Counted from the first letter of the stretch, positions 41,849-51,315 are shown. The stretch: 64,000 nt of DNA from Pseudodesulfovibrio nedwellii (GCF_027923765.1 NZ_AP026709.1:2909501-2973500); one strand, 5' to 3'. The notes: generated by a model from the letters alone, not told the origin. Program-made: numbers and translations.

Positions 41849-43561
41849 ATGGCTTTTTCATTGCGTGCGCAATTTAAAACGTACGCTCCCAAAAGTATTA
41901 CCTATTTGAAATCCTACTCGCTGACTGCGCTGCAACGGGATTTGGGTGCGGGTGTCACGGTTGGCATCGTTGCGCTACCGTTGGCCATGGCTTTTGCCAT
42001 CGCGTCCGGGGCCAGTCCGCAAACTGGTCTGTTCACCGCTATTGTTGCCGGTTTTGTTATTTCAGCCTTTGGTGGTACCCGTTTTCAAATCGGTGGACCG
42101 ACCGGCGCATTCGTCGTTATCATATCCGGCGTTATTGCCCGAAATGGTTTTGAAGGCCTGATGCTCGCCACTATTTTGGCCGGACTGTTGCTTGTGGTCA
42201 TGGGATTGCTTCGGCTTGGAAGATTGCTGCAGTATATTCCGTATCCGGTCACAGCCGGATTTACCTCTGGCATTGGCCTCTTGATTTTTACATCCCAGTT
42301 GAAAGACTTCTTGGGATTGCAGATCAGCGCTATGCCGTCTGCCTTTGCTGAGCAGATAATGGCATGTGCGCATGCCCTACCGACTGCACTGCCTGCAACT
42401 TTTGGTATCGGCGCATTGACATTGGCAATCATGTTGATTGTCCGCCGTTACATTCCACGTATCCCGGCTCCTTTTGCCGGAATAGTTGTTGGTTCAATCG
42501 CGGCGTGGTCTTTGGGGCTACAGATCGAGACCATCGGAAGCAAGTTCGGTGGCATTCCTTCGACCATGCCTGATTTTGTCCCTCTGACCGGGATAAGTCT
42601 TGCAACTATCCGGAACATTCTTCCTGATGCTTTGACCATCGCAGTGCTGGCGGGCATGGAATCACTGTTGAGTGCCACGGTGGCAGACGGCATGAGCGGT
42701 GACAGGCATAACTCTTCCACGGAATTAGTCGCACAGGGATTGGCTAATATTGCCTCTCCGTTGTTCGGCGGCTTGCCTGCCACGGGAGCCATTGCCCGTA
42801 CCGCCACCAATATCCGGGCCGGAGCATTTACGCCCATGGCCGGTATTTTCCATGTTCTAACATTGGTAGTGTTTATTAAATTCATGGCACCAGTTGCGTC
42901 GCTCATTCCCCTTTCCAGTCTCGCCGCCGTTTTGATGGTAGTGGCTTGGGATATGAGTGAGCCCCATCGTTTGAAACGCCTTTTTCTGGCGCCCAAGTCC
43001 GATTCCATGGTGATGTTGAGCACCTTTTTGCTGACGGTTTTTGTTGGTCTGACTGTGGCGGTGGAGATTGGCGTTGTGCTGGCGGCTGTGCTGTTCATGA
43101 AGCGCATGAGTGAACTGGTGGATATTCACAGTCTCGATACAGGTTTACCTGAAGATGCGATCATCAGTCGTCGAACCGGAAACCCCAGAGTGGTTGTGTA
43201 TGAGATTGCAGGTCCGCTCTTTTTCGGTATGACGCAACGGTTTATCGATATCATGCGATTTACTCGCAAGAAACCGGAAATTCTCGTGCTTTGCATGCGG
43301 CTTGTCCCCATCATCGACGCGACGGGACTAGAAGGATTGGAAACGGTTATTCGCAAGGGACAATCTCGTGGTATCCGAGTTATCCTGTCAGGGGTAAACC
43401 CGAGAATCATGAAGATTATGATCCGGCTTGGTACGGACAAAGTCGTTGGTAGCGATAATATCTTTCAGGATTTTTCAACTGCCGTTGCCGCAACGTTGCC
43501 TTATTTTGAAGAAGAAGCAGAAGCGGATGAAGTTGTGGGTAAGGTCCAGCATTGCGCGTAA
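41849..43561 (+). CDS. SulP-family anion (sulfate) permease with STAS domain
   Basis: 570 residues; AAGGAGG lies upstream of the ATG. The N-terminal part has the SulP signature (DLGAGVTVGIVALPLAMAFAIASGASPQTGLF) and about 11-12 membrane helices. A C-terminal STAS domain begins near residue 440 (NPRVVVYEIAGPLFFGMTQRF ... VPIIDATGLEGLE). Sulfate is the obvious substrate in a sulfate reducer, but bicarbonate or other anions are possible in this family. A single gene with a strong terminator. Confidence 0.92.
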   Translation: MAFSLRAQFKTYAPKSITYLKSYSLTALQRDLGAGVTVGIVALPLAMAFAIASGASPQTGLFTAIVAGFVISAFGGTRFQIGGPTGAFVVIISGVIARNGFEGLMLATILAGLLLVVMGLLRLGRLLQYIPYPVTAGFTSGIGLLIFTSQLKDFLGLQISAMPSAFAEQIMACAHALPTALPATFGIGALTLAIMLIVRRYIPRIPAPFAGIVVGSIAAWSLGLQIETIGSKFGGIPSTMPDFVPLTGISLATIRNILPDALTIAVLAGMESLLSATVADGMSGDRHNSSTELVAQGLANIASPLFGGLPATGAIARTATNIRAGAFTPMAGIFHVLTLVVFIKFMAPVASLIPLSSLAAVLMVVAWDMSEPHRLKRLFLAPKSDSMVMLSTFLLTVFVGLTVAVEIGVVLAAVLFMKRMSELVDIHSLDTGLPEDAIISRRTGNPRVVVYEIAGPLFFGMTQRFIDIMRFTRKKPEILVLCMRLVPIIDATGLEGLETVIRKGQSRGIRVILSGVNPRIMKIMIRLGTDKVVGSDNIFQDFSTAVAATLPYFEEEAEADEVVGKVQHCA

Positions 43562-43587
43562 ACATAGCGCTGTTATAAAGCAGATGA

Positions 43588-43615
43588 GGGTCGCCTGAGG
43601 GCGGCCCTTTTTTTT
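43588..43615 (+). terminator. Terminator of the SulP gene
   Basis: GGGTCGCC/GGGCGGCCC stem with loop TGA and about eight T residues, touching the stop codon of the convergent sigma-54 activator gene. Confidence 0.85.
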
Positions 43616-45038
43616 AGACTTCTACGCCCTGCTTTTTATATTCGTTAAGTTTGTTGCGGAGAGTACGGACCGAGATGCCGAGGAGTTCGGCGGCGCGAGT
43701 GCGGTTGCCGGTAGTTTCTTCAAGGCTTTTGAGAATAAGTCGTTTTTCCATTTCATGGATGGGCATGACTGACAAAGCTTCATCCGGGGTGGACGGTGGC
43801 GCGGTTTCGGAAACGGCCTGTTGGTCAGCATCAATGGATGACAGATCGTCAGGTGTCCATTGTTCGTCGCCCATGAGAAAGTGCTTGGTTTGAATGGGAC
43901 CTTGTCCGGCGAGAAGCACGGCGCGTTCCATGAGGTTCTGGAGTTCGCGCACGTTGCCTGGCCAATCATAGGACATGAGCCATTTTTTGGCGTCCTCTGC
44001 AAAGGCGAGTCGATCAAGGCCATAAGTAGCCGTAAATTTGTTGGTAAAATATTCCGCTAACAGAATGACATCATCGCCCCGTTCTTTGAGAGAGGGTAGG
44101 GCCAACGGGATGACGTTCAGGCGATAGAACAGGTCCTGACGGAACTTGCCTTCTTTGACTGTGGTTTCGATGTCGCGGTTGGTGGTCGCGAGTACGCGTA
44201 CATCAATGTTGACTGTTTCCACGCCACCCACGCGATCAAATTCCGATTCTTGCAATACGCGTAACAGTTTGGCTTGGAGGCCGAGGTCCATTTCCGTGAT
44301 TTCATCAAGCAGAATGGTGCCGCCGTCAGCCAGTTCAAACTTGCCAAGTTTGCGATTGATGGCTCCGGTGAACGCACCTTTTTCATGGCCGAAGAGTTCG
44401 GATTCAAGGAGATGCTCAGGCAGGGCCGCGCAGTTGATCGCCACGAATGGTTTGTCCGTGCGGGTCGAATTGTGATGCAAATACCGCGCGAACATTTCTT
44501 TACCTGTGCCGGATTCACCGGAGATGAGCACGGTGGCCTTGGAACCTGCCACCTGTCGGGCAAGGGCAAGAACACGTAAAACCGCATTGTGGCGGCCTAT
44601 GATTTGAAATTTGCTGGGTGTGGACGGTGCGGCGGCTGCGGATTTGGGTGATACGGTTGGTGCCGGTTCTGGTTCGGGCTCCGGTTCAGGTTCCGGGAGG
44701 ACCAGCTTGATTTTTTCCCAGACCAACGGTTCGATCCAGTAATCACGTGCACCGAGTTCAAGGTATTCAGTGGCTTGCTCGGCAGAACCGGATGCGGAGA
44801 AAATGACCACGGGCGGGAATCCTTCAACGGATTGCGCCTGCGTCAGAAAGCTTTTGGCATCAAAGCCTTGAAGTTCTGGTCGGCAGAAAACGAGGCACGG
44901 ACTGGACTTTTTGATGAAGCCGAGTGCGCCAGTGAGATTGTCAGCCAACCCGGCCTGCAACCCCGCCTTTTGCAAGGTGGGGAAGATGCCTGTGACGGAT
45001 TGCGGTTCCGCGATGAAAAGTACTGTTCTAGCCGACAT
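43614..45038 (-). CDS. Sigma-54-dependent activator with a degenerate receiver domain
   Basis: 474 residues. The N-terminal receiver-like domain (1-115) lacks the usual acidic pocket (IAEP where DDE is normal) and the phospho-aspartate (CRPELQG), and has Glu in place of the conserved Lys (YWIEPL), so it is probably not phosphorylated. A Pro-Glu repeat linker follows (about 116-126). The AAA+ domain has GESGTGKE, the sigma-54 contact loop GAFTGA, and a Walker B region GGTILLDEI. A Fis-type helix-turn-helix ends the protein (NRTRAAELLGISVRTLRNKL). Such pseudo-receiver activators control flagella or surface functions in relatives; the target is unknown here. Confidence 0.9.
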   Translation of the reverse strand: MSARTVLFIAEPQSVTGIFPTLQKAGLQAGLADNLTGALGFIKKSSPCLVFCRPELQGFDAKSFLTQAQSVEGFPPVVIFSASGSAEQATEYLELGARDYWIEPLVWEKIKLVLPEPEPEPEPEPAPTVSPKSAAAAPSTPSKFQIIGRHNAVLRVLALARQVAGSKATVLISGESGTGKEMFARYLHHNSTRTDKPFVAINCAALPEHLLESELFGHEKGAFTGAINRKLGKFELADGGTILLDEITEMDLGLQAKLLRVLQESEFDRVGGVETVNIDVRVLATTNRDIETTVKEGKFRQDLFYRLNVIPLALPSLKERGDDVILLAEYFTNKFTATYGLDRLAFAEDAKKWLMSYDWPGNVRELQNLMERAVLLAGQGPIQTKHFLMGDEQWTPDDLSSIDADQQAVSETAPPSTPDEALSVMPIHEMEKRLILKSLEETTGNRTRAAELLGISVRTLRNKLNEYKKQGVEV

Positions 45039-45143
45039 GATCCCTTCTATTAGCCGTAAGTGGGACAGTTTACAAGAGGTTCACTCTTTTCAAGGGTTGA
45101 ACGGTGTTTTTGGAAACCTGTCAAGTTGATTGTTTATACCTTT

Positions 45144-45203
45144 TTGACGCTTTTCCTCGATATTCGCTGACATCTTGACGCTTGGTCGAAACCCTGTGTT
45201 AGG
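45144..45203 (+). promoter_or_regulatory. Possible promoter of the deacetylase-glycosyltransferase operon
   Basis: The word TTGACGCTT occurs twice, at 45144 and 45175; the second is followed after 18 nt by TTAGGT, giving a loose sigma-70-like promoter about 190 nt before the start at 45395. The long leader contains AGCCGT/ACGGCT (near 45279-45306) followed by GGTTTTT, a possible attenuator. Otherwise the 45039-45394 gap has no gene visible. Confidence 0.3.
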
Positions 45204-45394
45204 TTTTCCGCAAAATTCATGAAGTCGTTTTATGTCGAAAATCATTCCCCCAACGAGTGCTCGATCACGAAGCACTGAATTACGAAGAGCCGTTCGTCAT
45301 TGGTGGACGGCTTCAACTATGGTTTTTCCCCTTTCCTTGCCCTGTTCTGACCCATCTGGTACTTCTCGGTTGCTTAACCGCAAACGAGAAAATA

Positions 45395-47497
45395 ATGATC
45401 AGAACATCAATACCTGTCCTTTGCTATCATAACGTCAGTGACATCGACGGCCATACGCCGGAGTTGTTTCGTGAACACCTGGACGCCATTGTCAACGCTG
45501 GCTGGCACACCATCTCTTCCCGCGACTTGCTGGCCGTGACGCGGGGACAGATGAGGGCCCCGAAGAAATCCGTGGTCCTGACTTTTGATGACGGTCATCT
45601 GTCCAATTGGCTGACCGTGGTTCCTGAACTGGAAAAACGGAACATGACCGGCACATTCTTCGCTTTGAAAGATTTCACTGTGGACGGTCCTGTGCGCACA
45701 TTTGAAACTGCTCCTGACATGATGACCATGCCGGAGACGTTCAAAGCCGCACACCTCAATGGTGATTTTTCTCAATTCATTAATAAGAGTGAATTTAAGG
45801 CCATGCTCGATAAGGGAATGGAAGTATTTTCGCATGGCTGCCGTCATCAGGGCGCATTCCTTGACCTCAAGCCGCTCCAACCCATGGGGCAGAATGCTCA
45901 CTGGGGGGCATGGTCCATTTATCCCGGTTATAATGAGGACTGGCTGACCTTCAAAGTCGGTAGTGCCTATGTCTACGGCGGTTTTCAGCCCACTTTCAAC
46001 GGTTCAGGAAAACCCCATTTTGTCCAGAGATCCGTCGCAGATCGTCGGGCTTTCTGTCGCAAGGAATTCCGTAAGAGTATCGAATGGATTCGTGATCTGA
46101 ATGGCTACGACGAACAACTTTTTTGTTGGCCATGGGGTCAGTTCTGTGATGATGCGCAGGAAGAATTGCACAAGGCTGGATATGTTGGTGCATTCACTTT
46201 GGAACGGTGGGTCAATGCCAAGGGCACGAATCCGTTTCGGTTGAATCGTATTGGCGTGGGCAAGAAAAAGACCGGTAAATGGATTCAGTCCCGCTTACGT
46301 ATGTACGGTTCTGATCCAGCGGCTCGGGTGTTTTTCAAGTTGCACACCAAGCGGCCTGAGGTGCAGAGCGTATTGTATGCCACGGATTCTGCAAAGTTGT
46401 CTGGCGGCAGTCGTCAGATGATCAACAATATCAAAGCGATGTCCGACATGGGTGTCAAGACTTATGCCGTAATCACCAGCGATACGCCCATCAACGCCGC
46501 GCTCGAAGGGCTGGACGTGGAAGTTTTCCATTTCGATGAATTCAAGAAGTACAAGAAATCCGGTCAATTCCTGAAAAAGCTGGTGCGGAATAATGCTATT
46601 GATGTGGTGCATACTTTCCACAATCGGGCGTACAAAATGGGCGTGCTGGCACGACTCATGGGTGCCAAGTGCAAGTTGTTCATCAATAGAGGTGTTATTT
46701 CCAAGCCCAACTCGATATTTTTTCTGTGGACCGCATTGGCTGACGGTGTGATAGCCAATTCACGGCAATGTGCAGAAGTCATGCACAAGTATCATGTGCT
46801 GAAAAAACGGCTAAACGTAGTTTACAATGCTTATGTGGGACCAGATTTTGGCGATCCCAAGCCACGCAAGAAGCGTGGAATCCGTTTTATTTACATCGGT
46901 AACACCGTGGACATCAAAGGGTATGACGTGTTTCTTGATGCGGCATCCGCTCTTTGTGAAAATGGTGATTGTCGGGATATGGAGTTTGTGGCCGTGGGTG
47001 TTCCCGAAGATCGGCGGGAATGGTTTGCAGACCACATGACCCCGGCTGTCAGAGAGCGTCTTCATTTGCCCGGTGTCATTCCTCATGAACAGGTGCTTGA
47101 GGAGCTGGCTTTTTCAGATGTGCAGGTCATGACCTCGCGTAAAGAGAGCCTGCCCAATGCTTTGCTTGAAGGGTTTGACCTTGGCGTTCCGGCCATTTGT
47201 ACCCGTGTGGGCGGGGTGCCGGAGATTGTCCGTGATGGCGTCAATGGGTTTTTATGCGAGAGCGAAGACGTTGCGTGTCTGGCTGAAAAAATGCGGTATA
47301 TGGCTGACAATCCTGCGGCGCGCTTTTCCATGGGGTGTGGCGGACGGGCTTTGGTCCGTACCATGTTGACCCCTGAAGCCAAGGGGCGGAATCTCATGCG
47401 TGTGTATATGGGAGAAACCCTGTGCGAGCCATTGGACATGGACAGCCTGCCCAAGGCGCAGAGCGAGGAGCAGATTTATGGCAAGAGCGATCACTGA
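45395..47497 (+). CDS. Polysaccharide deacetylase-glycosyltransferase (GT4) fusion
   Basis: 700 residues from the ATG at 45395; the frame upstream has no family resemblance. The first 310 residues are a NodB-like deacetylase (LTFDDGHLSNWLTVVPEL; FSHGCRHQG as histidine pair; WPWGQF). From about 335 comes a GT4/GT-B domain: ATDSAKLSGGSRQMINNIKAM, VVHTFHNRAYKMGVLAR, YIGNTVDIKGYDVFLDA and the C-terminal donor site MTSRKESLPNALLEGFDLGVPAICTRVGG. A single chain could deacetylate and extend a surface glycan. It overlaps the next glycosyltransferase gene by 20 nt. Confidence 0.87.
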   Translation: MIRTSIPVLCYHNVSDIDGHTPELFREHLDAIVNAGWHTISSRDLLAVTRGQMRAPKKSVVLTFDDGHLSNWLTVVPELEKRNMTGTFFALKDFTVDGPVRTFETAPDMMTMPETFKAAHLNGDFSQFINKSEFKAMLDKGMEVFSHGCRHQGAFLDLKPLQPMGQNAHWGAWSIYPGYNEDWLTFKVGSAYVYGGFQPTFNGSGKPHFVQRSVADRRAFCRKEFRKSIEWIRDLNGYDEQLFCWPWGQFCDDAQEELHKAGYVGAFTLERWVNAKGTNPFRLNRIGVGKKKTGKWIQSRLRMYGSDPAARVFFKLHTKRPEVQSVLYATDSAKLSGGSRQMINNIKAMSDMGVKTYAVITSDTPINAALEGLDVEVFHFDEFKKYKKSGQFLKKLVRNNAIDVVHTFHNRAYKMGVLARLMGAKCKLFINRGVISKPNSIFFLWTALADGVIANSRQCAEVMHKYHVLKKRLNVVYNAYVGPDFGDPKPRKKRGIRFIYIGNTVDIKGYDVFLDAASALCENGDCRDMEFVAVGVPEDRREWFADHMTPAVRERLHLPGVIPHEQVLEELAFSDVQVMTSRKESLPNALLEGFDLGVPAICTRVGGVPEIVRDGVNGFLCESEDVACLAEKMRYMADNPAARFSMGCGGRALVRTMLTPEAKGRNLMRVYMGETLCEPLDMDSLPKAQSEEQIYGKSDH

Positions 47498-49052
47498 TGG
47501 ATTGATCGAATTCTGGCAGTCGTTGCCCGAAGACCTTAAGGCTAAATTGCGCCTTGGGTTTACCGGGAAAAAACATTTGCTGGATATTGCCGGATGGTGT
47601 CTGCGTTCTGGTAATCCGGCTGTGATGCCCATTGCCGTCGATGCTCTTGAAACTGTTGTTCGCGAAAATCCACTCGACGGACGTATGGCTGCCGAGTTGC
47701 TTGCGTTGAATCCGATTAAAGATATTTTGTCATCGGAAGTCGTGGAAAAGCTGACTGTGGTGGCAAATTATTATCAGGCACCTGGCCCCTCTGATCCTTT
47801 TATGAAGCTTCGAGCGAGCCGAGATTTTTTGGTACTCAAAGACTTTATTCGTACTCAAGTCACGAAGGAGCCGAATAATTTATATTGGCGAGAACAGGCG
47901 TTGACTATTGGTGTGTTTAATTTCGACACCGATTTCTGTGTCGAAATATTATCAAACGACATTGAGTCAAGTGCTGAAAGTGTGATTAGTATCGCATTAT
48001 CTCGAGTCAGAGCGTTGTCGTCTCCTGAAAAAACGATCGATACAGGTCAGCTTTTGAATGATTTGGCTACTGCACCATGGAATATGGGATTGGCTCTGCG
48101 TGGGTATGACGTGCTGGCCGGAGTGGCTGAAATGAGGACGGCTCTGCCGGGTTCTGTCGCCCTGTTGTTGTATTCATGGAACAAGGCGGATGAGTTGGAT
48201 GCAACTTTGGCGTCGCTTCTCGATTCTGATTTGACTGGTGCATCGCTTTTCGTGCTGGATAATGGATCGACTGATCGGACAGCCGAGGTCCTTGCCGGAT
48301 GGGAGTCCCGGTTTGTGGCCGAGCTTGGTGCTGATCGATTTACGGTAATATCGTTGCCGGTGAATGTGGGAGCTGCATCGGCGCGGAACTGGTTGCTGCA
48401 TATGGATGTGGTGCAGGAACATGAATTTGTTTGTTATCTCGACGACGATGTAGAGTTATCCAAGGATTGGTTGTCTTGGCTTGGAGCAGCGGTAAAGGTG
48501 TACCCGGAGGCAGGTGTTTGGGGATGCAAGGTCGTGGATCATGCCAATGGGTTGCTAATCCAGAGTGCGGACAGTCATTTGCTGGCCGAGCCGGATACTA
48601 TTGTGGATTTTTCAAGGCTGGCGCCGAATCCGTTCAAACTTTCCGATCTGCATATTCAGACGGTGGATTCTGGCGATTTTGATTTTATGCGGCCCTGTGC
48701 GTCTGTGACCGGCTGCTGTCATCTTTTCCGAACCGAAACTCTACTTGAGTCCGGTGATTTTGCGATTCAGCTTTCTCCGTCGCAGTATGACGACATGGAG
48801 CATGATATTCGTTTGTGTGAGGCTGGATTATTTCCGGTTTATCAAGGGCATCTGGCTGTGCGGCATAAGAAGCGTACGGGTGTTGCGTCTCATACCTCAA
48901 TGCAGGAAGAAGGGAATGCTTTGGGGAATAAATATAAGATGCAAACCATGCACGGGGTTGAGGAGGTGTGTGCTGCCGCACGGGCTGAACAGGCTGTTTT
49001 GGAAGTTGATATTTTGGTGAAATTGAAATTCCTTGAAGAGTATATGAAATAA
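47478..49052 (+). CDS. GT2-family glycosyltransferase with N-terminal extension
   Basis: 524 residues from the ATG at 47478, with GAGGAG seven nt upstream; the start lies inside the end of the preceding gene. About 220 N-terminal residues of unknown helical type are followed by a GT-A domain: LYSWNKADELDATLASLLDSD, VLDNGSTDRTAEVLAGW, NVGAASARNWLL and the metal motif CYLDDDVEL. It transfers sugars to a glycan or protein. Operonic with the deacetylase-GT4 fusion; together they probably build one surface polymer or modify flagellin-like proteins. Confidence 0.87.
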   Translation: MARAITDGLIEFWQSLPEDLKAKLRLGFTGKKHLLDIAGWCLRSGNPAVMPIAVDALETVVRENPLDGRMAAELLALNPIKDILSSEVVEKLTVVANYYQAPGPSDPFMKLRASRDFLVLKDFIRTQVTKEPNNLYWREQALTIGVFNFDTDFCVEILSNDIESSAESVISIALSRVRALSSPEKTIDTGQLLNDLATAPWNMGLALRGYDVLAGVAEMRTALPGSVALLLYSWNKADELDATLASLLDSDLTGASLFVLDNGSTDRTAEVLAGWESRFVAELGADRFTVISLPVNVGAASARNWLLHMDVVQEHEFVCYLDDDVELSKDWLSWLGAAVKVYPEAGVWGCKVVDHANGLLIQSADSHLLAEPDTIVDFSRLAPNPFKLSDLHIQTVDSGDFDFMRPCASVTGCCHLFRTETLLESGDFAIQLSPSQYDDMEHDIRLCEAGLFPVYQGHLAVRHKKRTGVASHTSMQEEGNALGNKYKMQTMHGVEEVCAAARAEQAVLEVDILVKLKFLEEYMK

Positions 49053-49057
49053 GGAAG

Positions 49058-49081
49058 GGCCGCTTTGGAAGCGGCCTTTTT
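49058..49081 (+). terminator. Terminator of the glycosyltransferase operon
   Basis: GGCCGC/GCGGCC stem with loop TTTGGAA and a run of five T residues. Repeat copy D follows within about 5 nt. Confidence 0.85.
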
Positions 49082-49085
49082 GTTA

Positions 49086-49787
49086 GGAAGATGTGCCTTC
49101 GGCGAGAGTCATTGTTGGGCGCTGAAGCACCCAAGGCTTTCCATGCCCTGCGCGGGCGGCGGATCTTTTTGGCTGAACCGCCCCAAAAAGAACCAAAAAA
49201 CTCGGCTCACTAGTTTGGCCGCCCCCATGATCTGCGGCAAGAATCTGATCCAATCGAGTCGGCTCCACCCGATTAAAAGTATAATCCCTTCCTCTTCCTT
49301 TATCCCCCAGTCTAAGACAAATTATCTGACTCCTTTATAAGAGCCGCCTCCTTCGATTGGTTAGCTTCTAAGCAGCCAATCAAAGGCTGGGTTCCGTCTT
49401 CGTCTGGTTTGGGAGGGAAAGAAATCGTCTTCGGAGGGAGAGCGGTGTTGGGGTGCTGGAGCACCCCAAGGCCCTCTGTGGATAACGAAGAGCCTTAAAT
49501 CAGAAATGGACACCTACACCGAGAAATCCCTTACAACGACGAACAATTGATAACGGGCCTTAGAGCCTGTCTCGCGTGGCGAATCGTAGCCCGACCGAGT
49601 CTGCTGTCACAGACAATCCTGTCGGGCAGTGGAGCCGCGTACAGGCTCTTAGGACCGCTATCAGGCTCACACCGAAAAGGCGTTTTTTGCCTCCTTTTTT
49701 TCGCCTCAAAAAAAGCAGGTCGCCGTAAAGGCGAAACCTTTTTAATAAAGACCGTTTGTACCTTCACTGCGAAGCACGCAACGCCCA
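49086..49787 (+). repeat. Modular intergenic repeat, copy D (alpha module, delta module)
   Basis: Opens with GCCTTCGGCGAGAGTCATTG and the alpha hairpin (GATCTTTTTGGC ... CCCCAAAAAGAACC), shares the core at 49229-49251, and carries the delta module through to ACGCAACGCC at 49785. Delta is inverted relative to repeat A, 44 kb away. Its end (CACTGCGAAGCACGCAACGCC, from about 49765) is echoed by an imperfect direct repeat from about 49828. The gap 49053-49879 contains nothing else but the terminator. Confidence 0.88.
49562..49649. other. Conserved multi-stem fold inside the delta module of repeat D
   Basis: Outer arms AGAGCCTGT (49562-49570) and ACAGGCTCT (49641-49649), a middle stem CCCGAC/GTCGGG and a small inner hairpin, the same as at 5201-5287 but with changed loop bases. 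Confidence 0.5.
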
Positions 49788-49879
49788 CCAAAAAAAGTAC
49801 CCCTTTTTCCCTTTATCTTCATTGCGGTCGCCCGCAACGCCTACCAAGAAAGTACACACTCAAAAAAAGGAACCTTACA

Positions 49880-50662
49880 CTATCGAAGAAGAAGCCTCTG
49901 CGCAGCAGAAAAGCACCGTCGGCGGACTAACCCCGAGACGATGAGCGTCCCCAACGAAGTTGACGCAACCAACATCAGCATGACCACGATTTGATAACGA
50001 ATGGCTATGAGTGGATCAGTCCCGGATAAAATCTGACCGGTCATCATTCCCGGCAGAGACACGAGCCCTACGGCCATAAGCGAATTGATGGACGGGATCA
50101 TTCCCGCCTTGATCGCATTGCGCAGGATGTCCTGCGAGGCTTCGCGATAATCCGCGCCAAGTGCGAGTTTCATTTCCACCTCTTCCCGTCGAGTTTTGAG
50201 GTCTGAGAAGAGTCGATCCAGACAAATGGAAATTGCGGTCATGGAATTCCCGACAATCATACCTGCCAGCGGGATGAAATATTGTGGAGTCCACCATGGC
50301 TTGGCTCCGACAATCACGCCGGTAACGAGCATGGTGACGAGTGAATAGGTAACGATCATGGAGAGAAATGTCGGGATGACAAAGGGGATGGCTTTTTCAG
50401 ACACACGGCCACGTATGATATGCACAGCCGCAGTGACCATGCCTGTAAATATGAGCAGTACGAGCCAGCTTATATTTGCACTGAAAACGAATTTGAGGAC
50501 GTAGCCCATGAGAAAAAGTTGAGCAAATGTTCGGATGGTGCCGATGAAGAGATCTCGCCCAAGGCCGAGATTATATTTGAAGGACGTGACGCCTGCCAAC
50601 AGCACGAATCCGAGACAGAGGGAGAGTTGAAGCGGACCTATTTCAATGATGGATTGGGTCAT
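49880..50662 (-). CDS. FetB-like (YbbM) ABC transporter permease, probable iron exporter
   Basis: 260 residues with about seven membrane helices. Family markers: RTFAQLFLMGYVLKFVF, PLAGMIVGNSMTAISICLDRL, ALGADYREASQDILRNAIKAGMIPSINSLMAVGLVSLPGMMTGQI. In E. coli FetAB exports iron under oxidative stress. Its start overlaps the ATPase stop by 4 nt (ATGA). The C-terminus reaches into the noncoding-looking flank of repeat D and is basic (RRRCFSAAQRLLLR). Confidence 0.82.
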   Translation of the reverse strand: MTQSIIEIGPLQLSLCLGFVLLAGVTSFKYNLGLGRDLFIGTIRTFAQLFLMGYVLKFVFSANISWLVLLIFTGMVTAAVHIIRGRVSEKAIPFVIPTFLSMIVTYSLVTMLVTGVIVGAKPWWTPQYFIPLAGMIVGNSMTAISICLDRLFSDLKTRREEVEMKLALGADYREASQDILRNAIKAGMIPSINSLMAVGLVSLPGMMTGQILSGTDPLIAIRYQIVVMLMLVASTSLGTLIVSGLVRRRCFSAAQRLLLR

Positions 50663-51312
50663 TGCGCCACCAGCCCTTTGTCGAGAATAGAGACGATTTG
50701 ATTGACGCCTTCCGGTGTTTTTTCAGAGTGGGAAATCATGATGACCGTGATTCCCTGACGACTGAGTTCCATTGTTTTTTTGAGCACGACTTCTGCGCTT
50801 TCCGGGTCGAGTGAAGCGGTGGGTTCATCCAACAAAATAACTTCCGGGTGGAGTAACAGGCTGCGAATAAGGCATATCCGTTGTGATTGGCCTACGGACA
50901 ACCTGTTCGCTTCGCTGTCCAGTGTTATCCCTGTGAGTAGAAATGAATCCAAGTACCCTGTGAGTTCCAGATCAGCAGGAGGAGTGACGTTTTTATTGGA
51001 ATGGAAGGAGAAGGGGAGCAACAGGTTGTCACGCACGGTTCCGGGAAGCAGGGTGGGCATTTGTTGAACATATGCCACGCACCGGCGCAGGGATGCCGGA
51101 GCAATGTCCGTGATGTCACATTCCTTATATTGAATGCTGCCGGCCTGAATTTCTTCCAACCGGCAGAGCAGGCGGAGCAGCGTGGACTTTCCTGAACCGG
51201 ATGGCCCTCGTACGAGATAATACGCCCCTTGCTCGAAAGTCAGATTGGCATCGTGCAAAATGGCTGGGCCATTCGGGTATGAAAAGGATACGGATTCAAG
51301 AGTTAAACACAT
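50659..51312 (-). CDS. FetA-like (YbbL) ABC transporter ATPase
   Basis: 217 residues. Walker A GPSGSGKST, Q-loop YVQQMPTLLPGTV, signature LSVGQSQRICLIRSLLL (a variant LSVGQ), Walker B VILLDEPTASLDPES and SHSE switch. Together with the downstream permease it resembles FetAB. It starts 3 nt after the TPR gene stop; all three are one operon. Confidence 0.82.
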   Translation of the reverse strand: MCLTLESVSFSYPNGPAILHDANLTFEQGAYYLVRGPSGSGKSTLLRLLCRLEEIQAGSIQYKECDITDIAPASLRRCVAYVQQMPTLLPGTVRDNLLLPFSFHSNKNVTPPADLELTGYLDSFLLTGITLDSEANRLSVGQSQRICLIRSLLLHPEVILLDEPTASLDPESAEVVLKKTMELSRQGITVIMISHSEKTPEGVNQIVSILDKGLVAQ

Positions 51313-51315
51313 GCG

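Noticed and set aside
49880-50662. FetB gene as part of repeat D
   Set aside because: Repeat homology ends near 49.79 kb; the gene's C-terminus only lies next to it.
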